Source: Brachybacterium sp. EE-P12 (GTDB taxonomy: Bacteria > Actinomycetota > Actinomycetes > Actinomycetales > Dermabacteraceae). Taken from it: 64,000 nt of DNA. This document shows positions 16,354 to 24,129 of this stretch, piece by piece (position 1 is the stretch's first letter; every line of letters begins with the position of its first letter). The translations under genes were made by a program, and so were the position numbers. A model generated the notes under the pieces. The model was not told the DNA's origin. It did no database searches and worked only from the letters and a program-made list of their open reading frames with translations. The DNA is taken from positions 124,001 to 188,000 of the forward strand of contig NZ_QXCP01000003.1 of assembly GCF_003711805.1 (NCBI RefSeq). The letters are read 5' to 3'.

Positions 16354-16707
16354 TCAGCTCTCGCCGTCGGCCGGGACCCAGTCGCTGTAGGCGGCGTCGG
16401 AGAGCAGGGCCGAGGCGGCCGCGGAGGCGGCGGTGACCGTGAGCACCGCCGGCCAGGCCCCGATCTTCTTCGCGAGCGGGTGCGAGAGACCGAAGCCGAG
16501 CACGTAGGTGGCGCCGAGCACGGCCGTGGTGGCGGGGCCGCGGCGGGCCAGCCAGGTGCGCCCCGCGTAGATCCCGGCGGCGGCGAGCACCACGCCGCCG
16601 AGCGGGCGGATCCCCGTCTCGCGCGCGGTCAGCCAGCCGCCGATCAGCCCAGCGGCGACGACGGGGGCGGTCTTCACGGACTCGGCGGGCTTGATCGCGA
16701 TGCTCAT
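16354..16707 (-). CDS. Small membrane protein of unknown function
   Basis: The product has 117 residues and three to four hydrophobic segments (PVVAAGLIGGWL, GGVVLAAAGIYAG, AVLGATYVLGFGLSH, AVLTVTAASAAASALL), so it is an integral membrane protein with short loops. I recognise no family. It lies 57 bases after the amylase-family gene on the same strand and is followed by the perfect hairpin at 16283-16324, so it may be the last gene of a two-gene transcript. Confidence 0.7.
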   Translation of the reverse strand: MSIAIKPAESVKTAPVVAAGLIGGWLTARETGIRPLGGVVLAAAGIYAGRTWLARRGPATTAVLGATYVLGFGLSHPLAKKIGAWPAVLTVTAASAAASALLSDAAYSDWVPADGES

Positions 16708-16764
16708 GGGGCGAGCCTACGACGCGCGACTCGCCGGCGGCTGGGACCGTCGCGGGGCCGCTGC

Positions 16765-18243
16765 TCAGCGCACCACGGCGATGCCGTGCGCCGGCACGGT
16801 CCCGTCCGGCGCAGGGCCGACGGCGTCGAGCATGTCCGCGCCGCTGACCGCCTCGAGCACCTCGCCCGGTGCGGGCCGCGCCTCGTCGCCGAGGTTCAGC
16901 ACGAGGACGAGCGGGGCGGGGCGCTCGCCGTCGACGGCGGCCGCGCCGTCGTCGGCCGACGGGGTCAGCAGGATCTGCGCCCACGTGTTGGTCAGCGTCG
17001 CCTCGTCCACGGCGACGGACGCGGTGGTGAGCCACCGCTCGCGGCGGCGCAGGGAGAGCAGCCGGCGGTGGACCTCGAGGATCCTCCCCGCCGCCTCGGG
17101 GGCGAGCAGCTGCAGGGAGCGCGGGGCGCTGCCGCCGGCGTCGGATGCCTCGTGCGCGGCGACCACCTCCTCCGGCGATCCGGGGAACCAGGGGCGGATC
17201 GCGTCGTCGCCGCCCGCGCGGTCCTCCTTCACGCCGACGGCCCCGAACTCGTCCCCGGCGTAGAGCGCGGGGATGCCGGGCAGCAGCGCGAGCAGGCCGA
17301 TCGCGGCGGCGAGATCCCGCCCGTCGGCCAGCTGGGAGGCGATGCGGGTGGTGTCGTGGTTGCCCACGAAGGTCAGCGGCAGGGCGCCGGCGCCCGCGAC
17401 CCGGAAAAGATCGAGGAAGCCCTGGTGGCGGCCGAGCGCGTGGGCGAGCTCGAAGAGGTTCTTCTCGCGCAGCGAGGACCAGATCGCCTTCCACAGCTCG
17501 TACTGGGTGATCGAGTCCGCGCCGGAGGCGGCGGCGACGGCGGGGTAGTCGCCGTGGATCACCTCGCCCAGCAGCCACGCCTCGGGGTGCGCGGCGCGGA
17601 CCCGCTCGAGGATCGGCGCCCAGGCCTCGGCGCCCGCGGCGTACATCGCATCCAGCCGCCACCCGTCGGCCCCGCGCTCGAGCCAGCGGCCCATGATCTC
17701 CACGACCCGGTCCTGGACGACGGGATCGGCGAGATCCACCTCGACCAGGTCGTCGTTGCCCTCGAAGCCGTAGGGGCTGGTCCCCGACCAGCGGATCCGG
17801 TCGCCCTCCTCGGTGCCGGGGCCGGCGGCGACGGCGCGCCGCGCGGTGGGGTGGAGGCGGGAGATGTGGTTGAAGACGCCGTCGAGGACCACCCGGATCC
17901 CGCGTTCGCGGCAGGCCGCGACGAGCGCGTCGAAGTCCGCCTCGTCGCCGAGGCGCGGGTCGAGCCGACGGTGCTCGAGGGTGTCGTAGCCGTGGGAGAC
18001 CGAGTCGAAGACCGGGTTCAGCAGCAGCACGTTCGCGCCGAGGGAGACGAGGTGGTCGAGCCAGCCGTCCAGCCGGGGGAGGCGGTGGACCACGTTCTCC
18101 CCGTCGGCCCCGCCGTACCCCTCGCCGGTGAGGTCCTCGCGGTGCCGTGGCGCGCCGCAGAAGCCCAGCGGGTACACCTGCCAGCAGATCGCGTCGCGGA
18201 TCCAGGCGGGGGCGGCGGGAGCGGTGGGGGCGGTCTCGGTCAT
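16765..18243 (-). CDS. Alpha-amylase-family (GH13) glycosidase
   Basis: This cytoplasmic glycoside hydrolase has 492 residues and no signal peptide. The four GH13 regions are present in order: VVLDGVFNHIS (region I), GWRLDAMYAAG with the nucleophile Asp (II), WLLGEVIHGD with the acid/base Glu (III) and TFVGNHDTTR (IV). The opening IRDAICWQVYPLGFCG is typical of alpha-glucan or maltodextrin-acting members. The C-terminal beta domain starts near 395. The exact substrate (maltodextrin, trehalose or sucrose-type) cannot be read from sequence. ATG 18243 has a divergent neighbour, the esterase, 209 bases away across a GC-repeat and hairpin region. Confidence 0.9.
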   Translation of the reverse strand: MTETAPTAPAAPAWIRDAICWQVYPLGFCGAPRHREDLTGEGYGGADGENVVHRLPRLDGWLDHLVSLGANVLLLNPVFDSVSHGYDTLEHRRLDPRLGDEADFDALVAACRERGIRVVLDGVFNHISRLHPTARRAVAAGPGTEEGDRIRWSGTSPYGFEGNDDLVEVDLADPVVQDRVVEIMGRWLERGADGWRLDAMYAAGAEAWAPILERVRAAHPEAWLLGEVIHGDYPAVAAASGADSITQYELWKAIWSSLREKNLFELAHALGRHQGFLDLFRVAGAGALPLTFVGNHDTTRIASQLADGRDLAAAIGLLALLPGIPALYAGDEFGAVGVKEDRAGGDDAIRPWFPGSPEEVVAAHEASDAGGSAPRSLQLLAPEAAGRILEVHRRLLSLRRRERWLTTASVAVDEATLTNTWAQILLTPSADDGAAAVDGERPAPLVLVLNLGDEARPAPGEVLEAVSGADMLDAVGPAPDGTVPAHGIAVVR

Positions 18244-18261
18244 GCCGCCATCGTAGGCATC

Positions 18262-18346
18262 CGCCCTGCGCCCTGCGCCCTGCGCCCTGCCGGCCCTGCG
18301 GCCCCGCGGCCCCGCGGCCTGCCGGCCCCGCGGCCCGCCGGCCGCG
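18262..18346. repeat. Low-complexity GC repeat tract
   Basis: Four copies of GCCCTGC in tandem pass into degenerate GGCCCCGCGGCC units. The tract is noncoding and sits between two divergent genes. It is likely to vary in length by slippage. Confidence 0.6.
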
Positions 18347-18355
18347 AAGATCTGC

Positions 18356-18399
18356 TGCCGCCACGACTCATGTGCGGGCCGACGTGAGTCGTGGCGGCA
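18356..18399. promoter_or_regulatory. 15-base perfect inverted repeat between divergent genes
   Basis: TGCCGCCACGACTCA (18356-18370) pairs perfectly with 18385-18399 across a 14-base spacer. Because both flanking genes point away from it, it is not a simple terminator. It could be an operator, or an mRNA hairpin in the esterase leader if transcription starts upstream. Confidence 0.4.
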
Positions 18400-18452
18400 C
18401 AGAAGGCGTCGAGACGGGTGCGATGCTGGGATCCCGACGATCGAGGAGAGAC

Positions 18453-19238
18453 ATGATCCGCCTGCGCACCGACTTCTTCGCCGAATCCCTCGGCATGGGC
18501 ACCTCGATGGTGGTGCTGATGCCCCAGGCCGCCTCCGGGATCGGCATGGAGGGCGCCGACGCGCCGGGCACGGGGACGTCGGTCGATGGTCCCGCCGTGC
18601 CCGTGCTCTACCTCCTGCACGGGCTCAGCGACGACTGCACCATCTGGGAGCGCCGCACCTCGATCGAGCGCTACGCGACCGAGAAGGGGATCGCCGTGGT
18701 GATGCCCGAGGTGCGCCGCTCCTTCTACACCGACGAGGCGGTGGGCGAGGCGTACTGGACCTTCGTCGCCGAGGAGCTGCCGCAGCTGGTCGCGGGCACC
18801 TTCCGCGTCTCCACCGCCCGGGAGGACACCTTCGTCGCGGGCCTGTCGATGGGCGGCTTCGGCGCGTTCAAGCTGGCGCTGAACCATCCGGAGCGTTTCG
18901 CGGCCGCCGCGAGCCTGTCCGGGGCGGTCGACCTCACCTCGATGGATCTCGACTGGACCGGCACCCTCGCCCAGCGTGTCTGGGACGGGCGCGAGATCGC
19001 CGACACCGCCGACGACCTCCTCGGCCTGCTCGGCCGGCGCGACCCCGCCGAGCTGCCGGCTCTGTTCCTGGACTGCGGCACCGAGGACCAGCTCATCACC
19101 CAGAACGAACGCTTCCTCGCCGCGGCCGAGGATGCGGGGGTCGACGTCACCTCCCGCCTCCGCCCCGGCGCGCACACCTGGGACTTCTGGGACGAGGGCG
19201 TCCAGGACGTGCTGGACTGGCTGCCCATCCGGGGCTGA
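18453..19238 (+). CDS. Alpha/beta-hydrolase esterase (FrmB/esterase D-like)
   Basis: This serine esterase has 261 residues. The nucleophile elbow is GLSMGGFGAF, the acid is the Asp in FLDCGTEDQL and the His is in GAHTWDFWDEG. VLYLLHGLSDDCTIWERRTS forms the oxyanion region, as in tributyrin esterase and S-formylglutathione-hydrolase-type enzymes. No signal peptide is seen. ATG 18453 follows GAGGAGAG; an open frame extends upstream but is GC-repeat shadow. Substrate is unknown; acyl esters or S-formylglutathione are possible. Confidence 0.88.
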   Translation: MIRLRTDFFAESLGMGTSMVVLMPQAASGIGMEGADAPGTGTSVDGPAVPVLYLLHGLSDDCTIWERRTSIERYATEKGIAVVMPEVRRSFYTDEAVGEAYWTFVAEELPQLVAGTFRVSTAREDTFVAGLSMGGFGAFKLALNHPERFAAAASLSGAVDLTSMDLDWTGTLAQRVWDGREIADTADDLLGLLGRRDPAELPALFLDCGTEDQLITQNERFLAAAEDAGVDVTSRLRPGAHTWDFWDEGVQDVLDWLPIRG

Positions 19239-19314
19239 GGCGGGGTGCTCCGGGCGGAGCAGTCGACCATCGCAGGGAGATGACGAATATGCCTGCCGGG
19301 GTGGAGCGGACGCC

Positions 19315-19330
19315 GACGGCTCGAGCCGTC
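19315..19330. promoter_or_regulatory. 16-base perfect palindrome after the esterase gene
   Basis: GACGGCTCGAGCCGTC is fully self-complementary. It lies 77 bases after the esterase stop and 111 bases before the YciI start, so it could be an operator for the latter or part of a weak terminator. Nothing else is evident in this 202-base gap. Confidence 0.3.
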
Positions 19331-19440
19331 AACCCACCCGGGCCCCGGACGTCCCGTCGGTCGCAGCGCACGGTGCGGCAGGATGGGCGGACGATCATCG
19401 GCCGGCATCGCCGTCGGCCGCCGCGCACCGAGGGGATCCC

Positions 19441-19725
19441 ATGGCCGTCTTCGCCGTCCAGTACACCTACACCGACGACGCCCAGCGGGTGGCGACGTTC
19501 CGGCCCGAGCATCGCGAGCACCTCGCCGAGCTGCATCGCGAGGGCACGCTGCTGCTGTCCGGGCCGCTGGACGACGGGTCCACGGCGCTGCTGATCGTGG
19601 TCGCGGACTCGGCCGAGGACGCCCTCGCGAAGCTCGACGGGGACCCCTTCAAGCGCGAGCGGGTGATCGTGGACCGCTCCGCCCGCGAGTGGACCGTCGT
19701 GATCGGCGAGATCCCCGGCGCCTGA
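19441..19725 (+). CDS. YciI-family protein
   Basis: The product has 94 residues with a ferredoxin-like YCII fold: FAVQYTYTDDAQRVATFRPEHREHLAELHREGTLLLSGPL is characteristic, including the His of the REH motif and the G-P-L turn. The second half (TALLIVVADSAEDALAKLDGDPF) completes the dimeric domain. YciI proteins are small cytoplasmic dimers with proposed dehydrogenase or hydrolase-like activity, and the role here is unknown. ATG 19441 gives the standard family length. Confidence 0.85.
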   Translation: MAVFAVQYTYTDDAQRVATFRPEHREHLAELHREGTLLLSGPLDDGSTALLIVVADSAEDALAKLDGDPFKRERVIVDRSAREWTVVIGEIPGA

Positions 19726-19746
19726 TCCGGCCGGCCCGCCGAGCGG

Positions 19747-20298
19747 TCAGGGGCGCGGGTCGCCCGGTTCTCCGTCGGCCGGGAAGTCCGGTGCCGCGCC
19801 GTCGCCGGGCGAGCCGGGCCGACGCGCCTCATCCTGGAAGGCGAAGAGCTCGCTCACGTTGTCGATGTGCGCGGCGTCCTCGCCCTGGAGCGCGAGGGGG
19901 AGCATCCGCTCGCCGCCATAGCGAGTCAGCAGCTCGTGCGCCGCAGGATCCTTGAACACGTTCACCCACACCAGGTCCTCGCGCGGGCTGCGGATCGCCG
20001 CCTGCAGACGGGCCGAGCCCGGATCGCCCGGCGCCCACAGCACGATCGTCACGTGCTTCCCGGCGGCCTCCCGTGCCCGGGCCTGCGCCGCGGCGAGCGG
20101 AACATGGGGGCCGGAGCGCAGCGGACTCGTCCAGTACGCCATGAACAGGCTGAACACGCCGATCGCCAGAGCGGCGAGGTGCTGGTCGACCTGGACGAAC
20201 AGCAATGCCGCCAGCGCTCCTCCGAGCAGCATCAGCGCCGGGCGGAGCCATGCCCGCGCGGGGACGCGGGGCTTCGAGGCAGGAGCGGTGCTGGTCAC
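19747..20298 (-). CDS. Two-helix membrane protein with a soluble C-terminal domain
   Basis: The product has 183 residues. After a short basic N-terminus come two adjacent membrane helices (ALMLLGGALAALLFVQV and LAALAIGVFSLFMAYWTS). A soluble domain follows (KHVTIVLWAPGDPGSARLQ, EDLVWVNVFKDPAAHELLT) whose strand-helix pattern recalls a thioredoxin-like fold, but no CxxC is present. The tail is Pro/Asp/Gly-rich. GTG 20298 is the start, though no strong ribosome site is visible. I recognise no family, and the fold remark is inference. Confidence 0.6.
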   Translation of the reverse strand: MTSTAPASKPRVPARAWLRPALMLLGGALAALLFVQVDQHLAALAIGVFSLFMAYWTSPLRSGPHVPLAAAQARAREAAGKHVTIVLWAPGDPGSARLQAAIRSPREDLVWVNVFKDPAAHELLTRYGGERMLPLALQGEDAAHIDNVSELFAFQDEARRPGSPGDGAAPDFPADGEPGDPRP

Positions 20299-20335
20299 CC
20301 GACCAGGGTACGGCCGCCAGCCGGGCAAGGTGATC

Positions 20336-20408
20336 TGCACGAAGAGGCGTCCAGCGGCACGCGCTGGAGCTGAGCGTCGCGGCGTGCCGCTGGACGCCCC
20401 CTTGTGCA
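20336..20408 (-). terminator. Long imperfect hairpin downstream of the LysR gene
   Basis: Arms 20336-20362 and 20382-20408 match at 24 of 27 positions, with a perfect 17-base core (GGCGTCCAGCGGCACGC). It lies between the minus-strand LysR stop and the next minus-strand gene and could terminate transcription. Confidence 0.5.
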
Positions 20409-20409
20409 G

Positions 20410-20448
20410 GCGACCTTCACTGCGGAGGGAAGGTCGCCCGCAGTGAAG
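20410..20448 (-). promoter_or_regulatory. Two interleaved, mutually exclusive stem-loops
   Basis: GCGACCTTC (20410-20418) pairs with 20429-20437, and CTTCACTGCGG (20415-20425) pairs with 20438-20448. The left arms share four bases, so only one full hairpin can form at a time, an attenuator-like arrangement. It lies between the LysR stop and the long hairpin. Confidence 0.35.
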
Positions 20449-20474
20449 CGGGGCGTCGACGCGGAGGTGGCGCG

Positions 20475-21401
20475 TCAGATCATCGCGGCGGTGGCGAGTC
20501 GCTCGGTGGTCTGGGCGACCAGGGCGTCCTTCAGTGCGGCGACGGCCGGGATCGACAGCGCACCACGACGGTTGATCAGCCCGATCATGCGGTCGTCCAG
20601 GTCGGGCAGGTGCCGCACGACGAGGTCGTCCCGGGGCGGCGCCGCCTCGAGGGTCGTCTCCGGCATCAGCGCGACGCCGCCGCCGTGGGTGATCAGGCGC
20701 TGCACCACGATCGTGTCGTCGGTCGAGTGGCGCACGTGCGGCGTGAACCCGGCTCGACGCGCGCTCGAGAGCAGGTTCGCCCGGCACCGCTCGCAGCCCG
20801 CGATCCACGGCTCCTCGGCGAGGTCGCCGAGCGTGAGATCCGGATCCTGGGCGCGGGGATGGCCCGCCGGGAGCACCACCATCACGCGGTCCTCCACCAG
20901 CGGGGTCCATTCCAGAGCGCCTTCGTCGCCGATGTCGCTGCACGGATAGCGGAACACCAGCGCGAGATCGAGCTCGCCCTCGCGCACGGCCGGGACCGCG
21001 TCCGGCGGCTCGAGCTCGTCGAAGGTCACGTCGAGCTCCGGGGCCGTCTCGGTCAGGCGCGCGAGCACCGGGGGCAGCAGCACCGCCGCGGCCGACGGGA
21101 AGGTCCCGAACTTCACGGTCCCGCGGCGCAGGGCGGTGATGTCGGCGAGCTCCTCCTCCGCGGCGTGCAGCTGCGCGGCGATCGCCTCGGCGTGCAGCGC
21201 GAGCCGCGAGCCGGCCTCCGTGGGCGAGATGCCGGAGGAGGAGCGCAGCAGCAGCTGCGTGCCCACCTCCTTCTCGAGCGCGGCGAGGTGCTGGGAGACG
21301 GCGGGCTGGGTCCAGCCCAGCTCGCGCGCACCGGCGCCGATCGAGCCGTTGCGCACCACGGTCCGGAAGATGAGCAGCCTGCGGGGGTCCATGACGTCCA
21401 T
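20475..21401 (-). CDS. LysR-family transcriptional regulator
   Basis: The product has 308 residues. The N-terminal winged helix (RLLIFRTVVRNGSIGAGARE, WTQPAVSQHLAALEKEVGTQ, SPTEAGSRL) is a canonical LysR DNA-binding domain; residues 90-300 form the two-lobed effector domain (GTVKFGTFPSAAAVLLPPVL, VALMPETTLEA). ATG 21401 is chosen; a second in-frame ATG follows three codons later and a TTG lies six codons upstream. The adjacent monooxygenase/ABC operon runs in the same direction upstream, so the regulator may control it or be controlled separately. The effector is unknown. Confidence 0.9.
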   Translation of the reverse strand: MDVMDPRRLLIFRTVVRNGSIGAGARELGWTQPAVSQHLAALEKEVGTQLLLRSSSGISPTEAGSRLALHAEAIAAQLHAAEEELADITALRRGTVKFGTFPSAAAVLLPPVLARLTETAPELDVTFDELEPPDAVPAVREGELDLALVFRYPCSDIGDEGALEWTPLVEDRVMVVLPAGHPRAQDPDLTLGDLAEEPWIAGCERCRANLLSSARRAGFTPHVRHSTDDTIVVQRLITHGGGVALMPETTLEAAPPRDDLVVRHLPDLDDRMIGLINRRGALSIPAVAALKDALVAQTTERLATAAMI

Positions 21402-21745
21402 GGTAGTCGCCGGTGGCAAGCCTGACTTATGACTTCGCGCTCGGCGATCAGCGAGGTGCGCGTCGCGGGGTGGTGGGGCGCGGGGCGCGGGGCGTGAGGC
21501 GCGGCGGGGCGCGGGGCGTGAGGTCGGCGGGGCGCGGCGGCTGTGGGGTCGGCGGGGCGCGGGCAGTTACCCGGGGGTATCCAGTGTGGAGTGTCGGAAA
21601 GAGCAGACATTCCAGCACTTCTCATGGGATACCCCCGGGTAACCGGGCTGCGCCGGGCAGCGGGCCCCGCCGCGCTGCGGACCCCGCCGGGCTGCGGACC
21701 CCGCCGTGCTGCCCGGCCACACTGGGCTGCCCAGCCCGCCCCCGC
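21402..21745. other. 344-base intergenic region with GC repeats flanking a palindrome
   Basis: No gene is supported here. Bases 21463-21563 hold degenerate GGGGCGCGGGGCGTGA units, and 21650-21715 hold repeats of GCTGCGGACCCCGCCG. Between them lies the long palindrome 21566-21643. The region follows the monooxygenase operon stop and precedes the LysR start on the minus strand. Confidence 0.6.
21566..21643. repeat. Dispersed long palindrome, copy 2
   Basis: Outer arms GTTACCCGGGGGTATCC (21566-21582) and its complement (21627-21643) are perfect over 17 bases; inner arms are imperfect. The left arm (34 bases) matches 29 of 34 positions of the left arm at 30111-30144, and the inner right arm matches the hairpin at 16283. 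It lies downstream of the monooxygenase gene, where it may also serve as terminator. Confidence 0.75.
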
Positions 21746-23122
21746 TCAGACCGGGGGGAGGCCCAGGTTCTCGCGCAGCGTCGAGCCGGCGTACTCGGTC
21801 GGGTAGACGCCCCGCTCCTGCAGGCGCGGGATCAGGTGGTCGACGATGTCGTCGAGCCCCGAGGGGATCAGCCACGGGGTGATGTTCAGCCCGTCGATCG
21901 CCCCGAGCCGCGCGAACTCCACCAGACGGTCGGCGACCGCGTCGTAGCTGCCGGTGAAGGCGCCGCGGCGCGAGCCCGACTTCGCACGGGCGAACTCCAG
22001 GATCGACTGACCCTTCTGCGCGGCCTCCTCGCGCCACTGTCGGGTGAGCTCCTCCGCCTTGGCGAACTGGAAGCCGCTGCCGCGGGTCACGCCGGACTCC
22101 ACGACCTCCGGGGGCACGTCCGGCAGCGGGCCCTCCGGATCGAACTCGGAGAGGTCCCGCCCCCAGTACTGCTCGAGCAGGGCGATGGCCTGCTCGGGGC
22201 CGATCTGCAGGTCGCGGACCCAGCGGATCTTCTCCTCGGCCTCGGCCTCGGTGGGTGCGAGCACGATCTCGGCGCCCGGCAGGATCTTGACGCTGCCCGG
22301 GTCGCGGCCCGCGGCGACGGTGCGCTCGACGATGCTGCGACGGAACTCGACCGCCGCGGCGAGGGATCCGTGGGGGGAGAAGATGACGTCGGCCGTGCGG
22401 GCGGCGAAGTCCTGCCCGGCGGGGGAGGCCCCGGCCTGGAAGAGCACGGGCCGACCCTGTGCGGAGCGGGGCAGGTCGCCCTGCGCGCGCACCGAGTAGT
22501 GGGCACCGTCGTGCGCGACCTGCTCACCGCGCCAGTACTGCTCGGCGACCTGCACGAACGCCTCTGCGTGGGTGTAGCGGTCGGCGTGGTCGAGATAGCC
22601 GCCGCGGCGGAAGTTCTCCCCGGTCCAGGCGTTGTCGGTGGTGACGATGTTCCAGCCGGCGCGGCCCGCGGAGAGCAGGTCCAGGGTCTGCAGGCGCCGC
22701 GCGAGGTCGACGGGGTCGTTGTAGGTGGTGTTCTGCGTGGCGACCAGGCCGATGTCCTTCGTCACCGCGGCGAGGGCGGCGAGCAGGGTCTGCGCGTCGG
22801 GCCGCCCGGCGACGTCGAGCTCGAAGGGCACACCGCGGTGCTCGCGCAGCCGCAGCCCCTCCCCGAGGAAGAAGGCCGCGAACTTCCCGCGCTCGGCGGT
22901 GCGGATGAGCGTCTCGAAGGATTCCCAGGCGACCTGGTCGCCGCTGGAGGGCAGGCGCCAGATCGTCGAGGAGTTCACCCCCTGGAAGAACACGCCGAAG
23001 GCGAGCTGCCCGGTGGGGGTGTGCTCGGGGTGGATGGGGTGCTCGTCGGGGCCGGTGACGAGCTCCGCGGCCTCGGGCGAGAGCCCGGACTCGGCGAGGG
23101 TGGGGAACTGGGCGGTGGTCAT
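21746..23122 (-). CDS. Flavin-dependent monooxygenase, nitrilotriacetate/DszA/SnaA type (LLM class)
   Basis: This bacterial-luciferase-fold oxygenase has 458 residues and uses reduced FMN supplied by a separate reductase. Family marks of the NtaA/SnaA/DszA group are present: LAFGVFFQG, STIWRLPSS, KFAAFFLGEGL, ATQNTTYNDPVDLARRLQTLD, GRAGWNIVTTDN and GRPVLFQAGASPAGQDFAA. Substrates in this group are amines, sulfones and other xenobiotic or organosulfur compounds. Its start overlaps the stop of the next LLM gene (ATGA, 23119-23122). It is the last of a five-gene operon starting at 27258. Exact substrate is inference. Confidence 0.9.
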   Translation of the reverse strand: MTTAQFPTLAESGLSPEAAELVTGPDEHPIHPEHTPTGQLAFGVFFQGVNSSTIWRLPSSGDQVAWESFETLIRTAERGKFAAFFLGEGLRLREHRGVPFELDVAGRPDAQTLLAALAAVTKDIGLVATQNTTYNDPVDLARRLQTLDLLSAGRAGWNIVTTDNAWTGENFRRGGYLDHADRYTHAEAFVQVAEQYWRGEQVAHDGAHYSVRAQGDLPRSAQGRPVLFQAGASPAGQDFAARTADVIFSPHGSLAAAVEFRRSIVERTVAAGRDPGSVKILPGAEIVLAPTEAEAEEKIRWVRDLQIGPEQAIALLEQYWGRDLSEFDPEGPLPDVPPEVVESGVTRGSGFQFAKAEELTRQWREEAAQKGQSILEFARAKSGSRRGAFTGSYDAVADRLVEFARLGAIDGLNITPWLIPSGLDDIVDHLIPRLQERGVYPTEYAGSTLRENLGLPPV

Positions 23123-24129
23123 GCGGACTCCTCGCGGGTGAGACGGGCGCGGTCGGCGCGCCGGGCGGGATCGAGGTCGAAGGGGGCCTCGGGCAGGCCC
23201 AGCAGCTCGCGGAGGGTGCGGCCGGGGGCGGACGTGCCGGAGACGAGATCGCGGGCGCGCAGCTCGGCGGCCAGCTCGCGGGCGGTGCCCAGCGGGTCGG
23301 CCTCGAGGTCCAGCCCCACCAGGCGCACCAGTCGCACGACGGTCGACGCGGAGCCCGTCGCCCCTTCGTCACGGGCCGAGGCGATCCGGGCGGCGAGCTG
23401 CTCGGCGCGGGCGCCGCCGGAGACGTCGAGGTCCAGCACTCGTCCGTCGACCAGCTCGGTGCTCGCGCGCTCGCCGACGGCCCCGCGGTCGGTGTCCGCG
23501 ACGAGCACGGGCAGCAGGCCCTGCGGGGAGCGGGGTGTGATCGCGGGGCCGCGCACGGAAAAGGTCTCCGCCTCGACGTCGGCGTACTGCAGGCGCGAGG
23601 CGTCGACGTACACACCGCGCTCGGTGTCGCGCACCACGGCGTCCGGGGCCCAGGAGTCCCACACGCGGCGCGCGGCCACGAGCACGTCGGCCGCCTCGCG
23701 CGCGGTCGCCTCCAGCCCCAGCAGGTCCCGGCCCACCGCGGCGGCGGCCGACGGGTCGGTCTCCGCCTGCAGCAGCCACCCGGCCCGGCCGTGGCTGATG
23801 TGATCCAGGCTCATCAGCTGCGTGGCCAGGTGGAACGGCTCGACGTAGACCGCGTCGGTGCGCGGCAGCAGGCCGAGCCCGCGGGTCAGCGGGGCGAGGT
23901 GCGCGGCGACGTGGATCGGATGGAGCCCGCCGTCGCTGAGGGTCAGCGCGCCGATCCCGGCCTCCTCGAGCCCGCGGGCGAGCGGGGCGAGGCCGTCCAG
24001 CAGCGGCGGCGCGGTGACGAGGTCCACCGCGAGGACGGGCAGGACGCCTGCTCCTGCGTCCCCGGTCGGGGAGGTGCCGGGCGCGGCGCCCGCTCGGGTG
24101 CTCTCGAAGGTCGGGGCGGTGGTGCTCAC
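23119..24129 (-). CDS. Second LLM-class flavin-dependent oxidoreductase
   Basis: This divergent luciferase-fold protein has 336 residues: VLAVDLVTAPPLLDGLAPLARGLEEAGIGALTL opens the barrel, VAAHLAPLTRGLGLLPRTDA and the loop DHISHGRAGWLLQAE follow. It is shorter than the partner and carries an Ala/Gly/Thr-rich N-terminal 28 residues. It overlaps both neighbours by ATGA motifs and so is made with the binding protein and the NtaA-like enzyme. It may act on a related substrate or assist the first oxygenase; I cannot assign one. Confidence 0.82.
   Translation of the reverse strand: MSTTAPTFESTRAGAAPGTSPTGDAGAGVLPVLAVDLVTAPPLLDGLAPLARGLEEAGIGALTLSDGGLHPIHVAAHLAPLTRGLGLLPRTDAVYVEPFHLATQLMSLDHISHGRAGWLLQAETDPSAAAAVGRDLLGLEATAREAADVLVAARRVWDSWAPDAVVRDTERGVYVDASRLQYADVEAETFSVRGPAITPRSPQGLLPVLVADTDRGAVGERASTELVDGRVLDLDVSGGARAEQLAARIASARDEGATGSASTVVRLVRLVGLDLEADPLGTARELAAELRARDLVSGTSAPGRTLRELLGLPEAPFDLDPARRADRARLTREESA

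Noticed and set aside
21413-23803. A 796-residue plus-strand open frame through the palindrome region and LLM gene
   Set aside because: It crosses a low-complexity intergenic region and then runs antisense to a strongly supported monooxygenase.
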